Source: Mariniphaga sp. (GTDB taxonomy: Bacteria; Bacteroidota; Bacteroidia; Bacteroidales; Prolixibacteraceae). From it: a stretch of 16,723 nucleotides of DNA. Where the stretch lies: NCBI GenBank assembly GCA_025363795.1, contig JANYLE010000466.1, forward strand, positions 1 through 16,723, in the 5' to 3' direction. Under the pieces are notes generated by a model. The model saw only the letters and a list, made by a program, of their open reading frames with translations. It had not been told where the DNA came from and searched no databases. Within the stretch, counting starts at the first letter, position 1; every line of letters starts with the position of its first letter. The position numbers and the translations under genes are program-made. Below, piece by piece: positions 7,701-14,605 of the stretch.

Positions 7701-8251
7701 TTGATGAAAATTGCGAAATTGGAGAGGGGACAAAAATATGGCATTTCAGTCACATCATGTCGAGATGTAAAATTGGAAAGAGATGTAATATCGGCCAGAA
7801 TGTGGTGGTTTCGCCACAAGTTATTTTGGGCGATAATGTTAAAGTTCAGAACAATGTTTCCATCTATACCGGCGTGATCTGCGAGGATGATGTCTTTCTT
7901 GGTCCTTCGATGGTTTTCACGAATGTAATTAATCCTCGCAGCGCGATAACCCGCAAAGATGAGTACCGAAAAACAATTGTACGCAAAGGAGCATCCATCG
8001 GCGCCAATGCAACTGTGGTTTGCGGCAACGAGATCGGGCAATATGCAATGATCGGAGCCGGTGCAGTAATCACCAAAGAAGTTCCGGCTTACGCTTTGGT
8101 GTATGGCAATCCGGCACGTCAGAATGGTTGGGTCAGCGAATATGGACACAAACTGGCTTTCGATAGCCAGGGAATTGCGACTTGTCCCGAAAGCGGTGAA
8201 AAATATAGGTTACTGGACAATGTCGTGACCAGAATAGAACGTAAGAATTAA
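7667..8251 (+). CDS. wbpD: Left-handed beta-helix N-acetyltransferase, WbpD type
   Basis: Predicted to acetylate the 3-amino group made by the preceding aminotransferase, using acetyl-CoA, giving UDP-GlcNAc(3NAc)A. It has 194 residues, close to WbpD/WlbB. The N-terminus reads HPSAIIDENCEIGEGTKIWHFSHI, followed by hexapeptide repeats (IGKRCNIGQNVVV, ILGDNVKVQNNVSI) to about residue 150, including FTNVINPRSAI and GASIGANATVVCGNEIG, then YALVYGNPARQNGWVSEYG. This set is typical of the WbpD/WlbB subgroup. The ATG at 7667 gives the expected N-terminus, so the 34-nt overlap with wbpE is likely real. A short C-terminal tail with CPESGEKYRL resembles the small zinc-ribbon-like end of some relatives, but only one Cys is seen. 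Confidence 0.92.
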   Translation: MAQFTAHPSAIIDENCEIGEGTKIWHFSHIMSRCKIGKRCNIGQNVVVSPQVILGDNVKVQNNVSIYTGVICEDDVFLGPSMVFTNVINPRSAITRKDEYRKTIVRKGASIGANATVVCGNEIGQYAMIGAGAVITKEVPAYALVYGNPARQNGWVSEYGHKLAFDSQGIATCPESGEKYRLLDNVVTRIERKN

Positions 8252-8262
8252 AAAAATATTGG

Positions 8263-9036
8263 ATGTTTATTAAACAAACGCTTTATAAATTACTGGGAGT
8301 CAGGAATTACCTGATTGTTGTAAGCAGGATGTTTTTCATCACTTACGCATTGGGATTGCTTAAAAAAAACAAAACCTTTGATTGCCACTATTTTATAAAG
8401 AAATTGATCCGAAAAGGGGATCACGTGATCGATATCGGTGCAAATCTTGGTTATTATTCCCGGTTATTTGCCCGATTAGTGGGATCGAACGGAAAGGTTT
8501 TTAGCGTTGAACCTGTAACCCTTTTCAGAAACATACTGAGCATCAATACTTCAAAGTTCAAAAACACAACGATAATTCCCTATGCCCTGGGGGTGGAGGA
8601 TAATAAGTCGATTGTAATGGGAATTCCCAAAAGTAATAAATACCTTCGTCATGGTTTAACAAGAGTTTTGGATAGCAATGAAAATGAGACCTTTGAATTC
8701 ACCTTTACGGAAACGATGTTTACGCCGGTCACACTCTTCGGAAATCTCGAAAAATGCGACTATATCAAATGCGACGTCGAAGGCTATGAAATTCATATTA
8801 TTCCGCAACTCGATTTCCTGTTAGGAAAATTTCAACCCATTATTCAGATTGAAATTGAGCCAGCTAACAGAAAGTCCATCATCGAATTTTTGGCATCGTA
8901 CTCTTATTCTGTTTTTTACCTTGAAAAAGAAGTGCTCTTGCCGGTTGGGGCAACTCCCGAAGGCATTTATGGAGATTTCTTCTTTGTGCCTGAAAATAAA
9001 TTCAATATAGTAGCACCGTATTTGGCTAATCTTTAA
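8263..9036 (+). CDS. FkbM-family SAM-dependent methyltransferase
   Basis: Likely O-methyltransferase acting on a sugar or glycan of this pathway; the exact acceptor cannot be told. It has 257 residues. The SAM-binding motif HVIDIGANLGYYSRLFARLVG starts near D57. The motif KVFSVEPV follows with the acidic residue that binds the ribose, then a CDYIKCDVEGYEIHIIPQL segment, which is the FkbM signature (KxDVEGxE), and IIQIEIEP. The first ~35 residues are hydrophobic and basic (MFIKQTLYKLLGVRNYLIVVSRMFFITYAL) and may lie at the membrane. The gene sits 11 nt after wbpD and 15 nt before wbpB, inside the ManNAc(3NAc)A gene set. An A8 run lies at 8362. Confidence 0.9.
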   Translation: MFIKQTLYKLLGVRNYLIVVSRMFFITYALGLLKKNKTFDCHYFIKKLIRKGDHVIDIGANLGYYSRLFARLVGSNGKVFSVEPVTLFRNILSINTSKFKNTTIIPYALGVEDNKSIVMGIPKSNKYLRHGLTRVLDSNENETFEFTFTETMFTPVTLFGNLEKCDYIKCDVEGYEIHIIPQLDFLLGKFQPIIQIEIEPANRKSIIEFLASYSYSVFYLEKEVLLPVGATPEGIYGDFFFVPENKFNIVAPYLANL

Positions 9037-9051
9037 ATTAAAAAATTTACC

Positions 9052-10026
9052 ATGAAGAATTTTGCATTGATAGGAGCTGCGGGGTATATCGCTCCACGAC
9101 ATATGAGAGCCATCAAAGAAACAGGCAATACGCTGATCGCAGCTTATGACCCCTATGACGGTGTTGGAATCATTGACAGCTACTCGCCTGACACAAAGTT
9201 TTTTGTGGAATTTGAGCGATTTGACAGGTACCTAGAGAAATTGAAATACGACAAAGGGATAAATATCGATTTCATGAGCATCACCTCGCCCAATTATCTT
9301 CACGATGCCCATATACGCGTCGCCTTGCGCCGGGGTGCTCACGCGATCTGCGAAAAACCGCTGGTGTTAAACCCATGGAATATAGATGCTTTAGAGCGAG
9401 TTGCCACCGACTCAGGGAAGAAAATCTTTACAATTTTACAACTTCGCCTCCACCCGGTTATTATTGCCTTAAAGGAAAAAATAAAAGCTGCACCAAAAGA
9501 TAAAGTTTACGATGTCGATCTGACTTACATTACCTCACGCGGAAACTGGTATTATACCTCCTGGAAAGGAGACATCTCCAAGTCGGGAGGAATTGCCACG
9601 AACATCGGGATCCACTTTTTCGACATGCTCACCTGGATTTTCGGTGATGTGAAAGAAAACATTGTTAATCTTCATACGCACGACCGGGCTTCAGGAGTCT
9701 TTACGCTCGAAAATGCCCGTGTTCGTTGGTTTCTGAGCATCAACAGCGACACCTTGCCAAAGGACGTCAAGGAAAGCGGGAAAACCACATTCCGGTCAAT
9801 CACCGTTGACGGGGAAGAGATTGAATTTAGCGAAGGATTTACTGACCTTCACACCCGAAGTTATGAAGAGATCCTTAAAGGAAACGGGTTCGAAATTTGC
9901 GAATCGAAGAAGTCAATCGAAATTGTTTACGATATTCGGAACCAAACACCGGTTGGGTTAAAAGGTGATTATCATCCGTTCGCTAATAAGCCACTTTCAA
10001 GGCATCCTTTTGCCCGAAAAGATTAA
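9052..10026 (+). CDS. wbpB: Gfo/Idh/MocA oxidoreductase, WbpB/WlbA type
   Basis: Predicted UDP-2-acetamido-2-deoxy-glucuronate 3-dehydrogenase, which makes the 3-keto sugar used by the WbpE-type aminotransferase with NAD as cofactor. Characterised WlbA/WbpB enzymes can recycle NADH with 2-oxoglutarate. It has 324 residues. The N-terminal Rossmann motif is ALIGAAGYIAPRHMRAI at 5-21. FMSITSPNYLHDAHIRVAL and CEKPLVLNPWN give the family's EKP motif with K102. GGIATNIGIHFFDMLTWIFG carries H188, the usual partner of that lysine. The AAGYIAPRHMRAI segment is typical of the WlbA subgroup. In pathway order it acts before wbpE although it lies after it in the operon. Confidence 0.92.
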   Translation: MKNFALIGAAGYIAPRHMRAIKETGNTLIAAYDPYDGVGIIDSYSPDTKFFVEFERFDRYLEKLKYDKGINIDFMSITSPNYLHDAHIRVALRRGAHAICEKPLVLNPWNIDALERVATDSGKKIFTILQLRLHPVIIALKEKIKAAPKDKVYDVDLTYITSRGNWYYTSWKGDISKSGGIATNIGIHFFDMLTWIFGDVKENIVNLHTHDRASGVFTLENARVRWFLSINSDTLPKDVKESGKTTFRSITVDGEEIEFSEGFTDLHTRSYEEILKGNGFEICESKKSIEIVYDIRNQTPVGLKGDYHPFANKPLSRHPFARKD

Positions 10027-10056
10027 TAATTAAGCCACTAAGAATAATTCACCAAA

Positions 10057-11055
10057 ATGGAAAAACCATCAGTTCTCTTTGTTTACGTGAATTATTCTTC
10101 TTTCGTAAAAGCCGATTTCGAAATTTTGTCGTCTTTTGCCAACGTCACAAAATACCAGTTTAAACCTGGGAAAGGAATTTTCCGGACGGGAATTGAGTTG
10201 TTCAGGGAACTCTTCTTTTTGATTCTCAATGGTTTTAAGTACGATTCGGTATTTGTCTGGTTTGGCGATTATCATTCGCTACTGCCCGTACTTTTTGCGA
10301 AACTATTCAACAAGAAGTCATTCGTAGTAATTGGAGGATACGATGTTTCGACGCTCGCAGCATATAACTACGGCGCTTTCAGCAATCCGATCCGGGCATT
10401 TTTCACCCGAAATACTTTTAAAAATGTCGGATTGTGCTTTCCTGTTGCTGAGGCACTGAAAGAGAAGTTATTGCTTATCAATCCAAAAGCAAAAGCTGAA
10501 ACGCTCGCCACAAGCCATAATTCAGAGAAATTCTGTTTTTCGGAATACGACCGGCCCAGGCGTGTAATCACCGTTTCGACAACAGAAAACCACCAGCGTC
10601 TGATGGTCAAGGGGCTTGACAGGTTCCGGGAATTGGCCACCTTTTTACCGGAATTTGAATTTATAATAATAGGTGCCACGGATGCAGTAAAGGCCTATTT
10701 TGAACCAGTGCCCGTAAATTTGAGTTTACTTCCGCCACAACAATTCGATCAGCTGACCCAATATTACCAAAATAGCTCTATTTATGCGCAGTTATCACGC
10801 TCCGAAGGACTTCCCAATGCACTCTGCGAAGCGATGTTGTGCGGATGTATTCCGGTCGGGACAAATGTTGGTGATATTCAGATCACCATTGGCAATACTG
10901 GTTTAGCAATTGAGGATTGGAATCCGGAAATACTGGTTGAATTCATCCGTTCAAACCACAATAACAAGCAATTACGCGATGAGGCAAGAACAAGAATTCT
11001 AACTCGTTATAACCCGGAAATAAGAATTAAGCGTTTCAAAGAATTGATGGCTTAA
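10057..11055 (+). CDS. Glycosyltransferase, GT4-like
   Basis: Retaining GT-B sugar transferase, probably one of three adding sugars to the lipid-linked glycan. It has 332 residues, short for GT4 owing to a compact N-terminal half. The N-terminal domain has YDSVFVWFGDYHSLLPVLFAKL and SFVVIGGYDVSTLAAYNYGAF. The C-terminal domain has RSEGLPNALCEAMLCGCIPVGTNVGDI with the classic E-x7-E pair (E250 and E258), which contacts the donor nucleotide sugar. It lies 30 nt after wbpB. The specific sugar is unknown. Confidence 0.9.
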   Translation: MEKPSVLFVYVNYSSFVKADFEILSSFANVTKYQFKPGKGIFRTGIELFRELFFLILNGFKYDSVFVWFGDYHSLLPVLFAKLFNKKSFVVIGGYDVSTLAAYNYGAFSNPIRAFFTRNTFKNVGLCFPVAEALKEKLLLINPKAKAETLATSHNSEKFCFSEYDRPRRVITVSTTENHQRLMVKGLDRFRELATFLPEFEFIIIGATDAVKAYFEPVPVNLSLLPPQQFDQLTQYYQNSSIYAQLSRSEGLPNALCEAMLCGCIPVGTNVGDIQITIGNTGLAIEDWNPEILVEFIRSNHNNKQLRDEARTRILTRYNPEIRIKRFKELMA

Positions 11056-11104
11056 GGACGCTGGAGCAGTAAAATTACATTGTTGATTTACAATAGTATT
11101 GAAA

Positions 11105-12142
11105 ATGACCATTGAAATGAAAAAAAGGATACTGGTTTTGACTGATGGCAATATCGATAATGCGAGTGCCAGGATCAGAGCCATTCAATATATCCCGTTT
11201 TTCGAAGCTCAAGGTTATAAAGTCGCTCATATTCCGAGAGTTCCTCAAAGACCAGCTGGTCTGATCAGTAAATACACTGTTTTCCCGGTATTGAAACGGT
11301 GGTATTCTCTTAAGATGGGTTTCTCCTTACTTTTCAGAAAGTGGGACGTGGTATTTATACAAAGGATTTTCATCAGCAAGTATCTTTTAAAACTACTGAA
11401 TAAGAAGTCGATACCCATTATCTACGATTTTGATGATGCCATCTACATCAATGCCAGGCGGCCTTCAGATCAGGAGAAAACGGCCATCATGATCAGAAAT
11501 TCCACCAAAGTGATTGTAAGCACCGATTACCTGTCCAAATTCTGTCGCGATAACGGTCAAAACCCGGCGCTTATCCCATCACCTGTAGAAACCGACCGGA
11601 TCAGGCCAACCGAAAAACAACAAAATCAAACTGTTACAATCGGCTGGATTGGATCTCCCTGGACATCCGGATTCCTAGACCTGATCGAAAAGCCCTTAAT
11701 GCGATTAGCCGAAAAATACACGTTTCGGTTTTTAACAATAGGTGCCAAACCCGAATACCGGATTCAGGGAATTAATCACATCGCAAAATCCTGGGTTTTT
11801 GAGGATGAAAATGATGTACTTGGCCAGATGGATATTGGTCTGATGCCATTGCCCATCACAGAATTCGCCAAAATGAAAGGTGGCTACAAACTTTTGCAAT
11901 ACATGTCTGCCGGACTGCCATGTATTGCCAGTCCAGTCGGTATCAATCAAACGATTGTAAAACCCGGAGAAAACGGCTATCTTGCATCATCAGAAGATGA
12001 ATGGTTTGAAGTATTGGAAAAACTGCTGCTTGATCCCGCGCTCCGGCTTAGAATGGGTGCAAACGGAAGAAAAGAGGCCCTTGAATTGTACAGCCGGGAG
12101 GTGTGTTTTGGAAAATTGTTAAAAATTATACGTGAATTATGA
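11105..12142 (+). CDS. Glycosyltransferase, GT4-like
   Basis: Third predicted surface-glycan glycosyltransferase, of about 345 residues. The frame is open to a TTG at 11099, but ATGs at 11105 (MTIEMKKR) and 11117 (MKKRILVLTDGN) are better starts; the fold begins at KKRILVLTDG. The N-terminal part has DNASARIRAIQYIPFFEAQGY and IIYDFDDAIY. The C-terminal half has TIGWIGSPWTSGFL and KMKGGYKLLQYMSAGLPCIASPVGINQTIV, the donor-binding segment of this subgroup. The stop overlaps the start of the following methyltransferase gene by 4 nt. Donor and acceptor are unknown. Confidence 0.88.
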   Translation: MTIEMKKRILVLTDGNIDNASARIRAIQYIPFFEAQGYKVAHIPRVPQRPAGLISKYTVFPVLKRWYSLKMGFSLLFRKWDVVFIQRIFISKYLLKLLNKKSIPIIYDFDDAIYINARRPSDQEKTAIMIRNSTKVIVSTDYLSKFCRDNGQNPALIPSPVETDRIRPTEKQQNQTVTIGWIGSPWTSGFLDLIEKPLMRLAEKYTFRFLTIGAKPEYRIQGINHIAKSWVFEDENDVLGQMDIGLMPLPITEFAKMKGGYKLLQYMSAGLPCIASPVGINQTIVKPGENGYLASSEDEWFEVLEKLLLDPALRLRMGANGRKEALELYSREVCFGKLLKIIREL

Positions 12143-12738
12143 TCTCACCCATTATCGCAGAAAAGATTGCCCAAAAGGAGCGGATCGTCATTGAGTTAGG
12201 CTGCGGGCCAAACAAGTCTGCCGGTGCTGTTGGGATCGATAAGTTTGAAGATAAAGCTGTTGATATCGTGGCTGATATCGAAAACGGACTACCGTTTTTG
12301 CCGGATAATTCCGTCGATGAGCTATTTTCAAGACATGTACTCGAACATATTGAAAACCTGGAACTCCTGATCAAAGAAATTTTCCGCGTCTTAAAACCGG
12401 GTGGAATTCACAGGGTTATTGTTCCTCATTTCAGCAATCCTCATTTTTATTCCGATTATACGCACCGCAGGTTTTTCGGGTTGTACACCTTCGATTACTT
12501 CGCGGATGAAGAGACCAAGTTAAAAAGAAAAGTGCCCAACTTTTATAATGATCTGCAGTTTCATATCACCAAAAGATACCTCCGGTTTTACTCACCAATC
12601 AGTCCATTACGGAATTTCATGAGAAGGAAGATCGGAAAATGGTTCAACCGCAGTTCAAGGGCACAGGAACGATATGAAGAATCGTGGTGCTACCAGTTCC
12701 CGTGCCAGGAAATACATTTCGAAATGACTAAGAAATAA
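12139..12738 (+). CDS. Class I SAM-dependent methyltransferase (type 11-like)
   Basis: Probable methyltransferase that modifies the glycan or a precursor. It has 199 residues. Motif I is VIELGCGPNKSAGAVGIDKF near residue 17, motif II DIVADIENGLPF, and post-motifs are VDELFSRHVLEHIENLELLIKEIFRVLKPGGIHRVIVPHF. A basic C-terminal region contains RRFFGLYTFDYF and RYEESWCYQFPCQEIHFEM. Similar proteins occur widely in polysaccharide clusters of Bacteroidota. It overlaps the upstream glycosyltransferase by 4 nt and is the last gene of the plus-strand run. No clear intrinsic terminator follows before the repeat array. Confidence 0.87.
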   Translation: MISPIIAEKIAQKERIVIELGCGPNKSAGAVGIDKFEDKAVDIVADIENGLPFLPDNSVDELFSRHVLEHIENLELLIKEIFRVLKPGGIHRVIVPHFSNPHFYSDYTHRRFFGLYTFDYFADEETKLKRKVPNFYNDLQFHITKRYLRFYSPISPLRNFMRRKIGKWFNRSSRAQERYEESWCYQFPCQEIHFEMTKK

Positions 12739-12802
12739 GGATCTGCATTTTGAAAATCGGTAACCACAAAGCTTGATTCAGGTAGTGCGCATCCTTAGGG
12801 AA

Positions 12803-12940
12803 GGGACACCGCTCCACGAGAAGACGGGACACCTCAGCATTAGGATACGGGGCACTTCAGTATTAGGATATGCGACACCTCAGTATTAGCATACGGGACA
12901 CCTCAGCATTAGAGGACGGGACTTCTCTTTCTCAGAAGAT
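12803..12940. repeat. 23-bp tandem repeat array (about six units, central four well conserved)
   Basis: Six head-to-tail units, each exactly 23 bp, start at 12803, 12826, 12849, 12872, 12895 and 12918. The consensus starts GGGACACCTCAG and ends ATTAGGATAC with one C/T position between. By eye the units match the consensus at 16, 23, 20, 21, 20 and 14 of 23 positions. The two outermost units share the ending AGAAGAC/AGAAGAT, and unit 5 ends AGAGGAC, so the edges resemble each other. The unit length is not a multiple of three and the units carry stop codons, so it is not protein repeat DNA. There are no unique spacers, so it is not CRISPR. It fills the gap between two convergent genes (stop codons at 12738 and 12991). 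A decayed further unit may precede 12803. Confidence 0.85.
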
Positions 12941-12990
12941 AAATATTAACATCTGGAATAGAATATTGTCACTTGATCGGCAGCTATTTA

Positions 12991-14475
12991 TCAATTCTTT
13001 ATCTTTAGCATCCTCAACACCTCATCAGCCTTTTCGTTTATATCGGGTGATAATTTCAACAGATAAATCGGGAGACAAAATAAAATGGACAGGATTGAAC
13101 TTCGCACAAAGATATCGGCAATAAAATTGGGAAGCGGTGGCAAAAGTGCGGTTATCAAATAGGCACCGATTCCGATTCCGGAAACAATTAAAAATTTATA
13201 ATTAAACGGCTGCAAACCAAATTTAAACAGTAAAAAGAGGTAGCGGAGTAAATTAAGAATTGAGAGCGAAACTGCTCCACCAATAGCAGCACCCGTAATT
13301 CCGAAGAGAGGAATTAGAAGTAGGTTATTTAATATCAGCAACATAACCAGAACAACCAAAAAGACGGTCTGAACTTTATAGTATTTTGATGATCCAAGAA
13401 TGGAACTATTGGCGCCTGTGCTCATATCAATGAGGCTTCCCAGGCCGATAAAAAAGATAACCCACTTTCCGGGAAGGTATTCGGGTTTTAAAATTTGAAA
13501 TACATTGTCGATGTTCGCCCAAAGCCCTAAGAACATGATCAGTCCGATGATAAACAGCGTCATGCAACTTTTTTCATAGATATTACGGATAGCCGCCAGG
13601 TTATTGTTTTTCCAGGCATCAGCCGAAACGATATTGGCGATTTTCAGGATCGATCTTGCCGGCAGGCTTACCATTATCCCAAAAAAGAAGCACACCGAAT
13701 AGATCCCGGTAGCGCTAAGTCCAATCATCCCGTTTACCATGATCGTATCAACCGTCTGAATGATCAGCATTGAAAACCCGTTGAGCACACTAAATAAGGC
13801 CATTAACCCGATTGAGGTCAGCATCGGTTTTTTCAGGAATGAAAAGTCCGTTGTCAAAGGGAATTGCTTTTCTTTCAGCAAGGTGATCGTGATGTAAATG
13901 GTAGGAATCGCCATGGATGCGATGTAAAAGATCACAAATTGATGGAAATTGATCCAATTAAAATAAAACAGCCCTATCCCGATGATAATCAATATTCTTT
14001 GTAATACCTCACGCAGGAATGTCCCGTGAATACTATTTAAAAGCGCGGTGTAATAGCCATCCAAAAGGGTAAAAAAGATCTGGAAGAAAATCAGGACAAT
14101 CAGATAATTAAGGTATTCAATCAGCAAAGCAGATTTTTCGCTGCTAAAATCAACAAACCAATTTTTAAAGACTAAAAATAATCCAAGGGTGAGCAGGAAG
14201 CCCACCATTCCTGTAATTAGCGCCAATGAGAGAAAACCATGATGCCCGCTCTTTTGATCTTTAAAAAACGGGAAAAGCCTGATTGTAACACCATTAAATC
14301 CCAATGTGCCAAATTGCGACACAAGTGCCGCATAAGCGACAATGATCTTAAGGAGACCAACCTGATCGGTTGAATAAATTCTGGGTAATAAAATACCGGT
14401 TGTTGCAAAACCAAGTGCAACACCAATATAGGTGTAGATAGTTCCCTTTACAGACTGGTTGACAATAATTCCCAA
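12991..14475 (-). CDS. Wzx-like polysaccharide flippase (MVF/PST superfamily), TTG start
   Basis: Multi-pass inner-membrane protein that likely flips a lipid-linked glycan to the periplasm. It has 494 residues, the usual flippase length, with about 12-14 hydrophobic segments and an N-terminus reading GIIVNQSVKGTIYTYIGVALGFATTGILLPRIY, which fits the first family helix. The segment IYSTDQVGLLKIIVAYAALVSQFGTLGFNGVTIRLFP is also typical. The frame has no ATG near this N-terminus; TTG at 14475 gives MGII, and a TATTTTTG -7 match lies 24 nt upstream, which supports it. It is transcribed towards the glycan operon from the far side of the repeat array, so it is not in that operon but probably serves the same glycan. 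MATE-type transporter or other PST member is the alternative. Confidence 0.88.
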   Translation of the reverse strand: MGIIVNQSVKGTIYTYIGVALGFATTGILLPRIYSTDQVGLLKIIVAYAALVSQFGTLGFNGVTIRLFPFFKDQKSGHHGFLSLALITGMVGFLLTLGLFLVFKNWFVDFSSEKSALLIEYLNYLIVLIFFQIFFTLLDGYYTALLNSIHGTFLREVLQRILIIIGIGLFYFNWINFHQFVIFYIASMAIPTIYITITLLKEKQFPLTTDFSFLKKPMLTSIGLMALFSVLNGFSMLIIQTVDTIMVNGMIGLSATGIYSVCFFFGIMVSLPARSILKIANIVSADAWKNNNLAAIRNIYEKSCMTLFIIGLIMFLGLWANIDNVFQILKPEYLPGKWVIFFIGLGSLIDMSTGANSSILGSSKYYKVQTVFLVVLVMLLILNNLLLIPLFGITGAAIGGAVSLSILNLLRYLFLLFKFGLQPFNYKFLIVSGIGIGAYLITALLPPLPNFIADIFVRSSILSILFCLPIYLLKLSPDINEKADEVLRMLKIKN

Positions 14476-14499
14476 TGGACTAACATTATGATTTAGTCA

Positions 14500-14507
14500 C
14501 AAAAATA
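14500..14507 (-). promoter_or_regulatory. Candidate -7 box (TATTTTTG) for the flippase gene
   Basis: Read on the minus strand, this matches TAnnTTTG and ends 24 nt before the TTG start at 14475. A TTTG at 14520-14523 is too near to be a standard -33. The divergent yfhO-like gene has a matching box at a similar distance, which strengthens both. Confidence 0.5.
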
Positions 14508-14572
14508 GGAAAATCTATGCAAATTATTGTTTGTTAGGTGAAAACGAGTTATACCAACTTTCAAAAAAAATG

Positions 14573-14580
14573 TACTTTTG
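14573..14580 (+). promoter_or_regulatory. Candidate -7 box (TACTTTTG) for the yfhO-like gene
   Basis: Matches TAnnTTTG and lies 25 nt before the ATG at 14606. A TTTG at 14530-14533 is too distant to be the -33, so that element is weak or missing. The spacing to the start codon is like that of the divergent flippase promoter. Confidence 0.5.
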
Positions 14581-14605
14581 TGATCAATATTCAAAAGCTA
14601 TTATC

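Noticed and set aside
7598..8149. 183-codon open frame on the minus strand
   Set aside because: It is antisense to the well-supported wbpE end and wbpD gene; its His/Cys-rich translation is typical of a shadow of beta-helix coding DNA.
10368..10679. 103-codon minus-strand frame
   Set aside because: Antisense to the glycosyltransferase at 10057 with no recognisable domain.
12803..12940. CRISPR array
   Set aside because: The 23-bp units abut directly with no unique spacers, the units vary, and no cas genes are present.
12973..12994. Terminator hairpin TTGAT/ATCAA after the flippase stop
   Set aside because: Only a 5-bp AT-rich stem with a 12-nt loop; too weak to call.
12870..13124. 84-codon plus-strand frame starting in the repeat array
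   Set aside because: It runs from the tandem repeats into the antisense of the flippase gene; the repeat period is not a codon multiple and no motif is seen.
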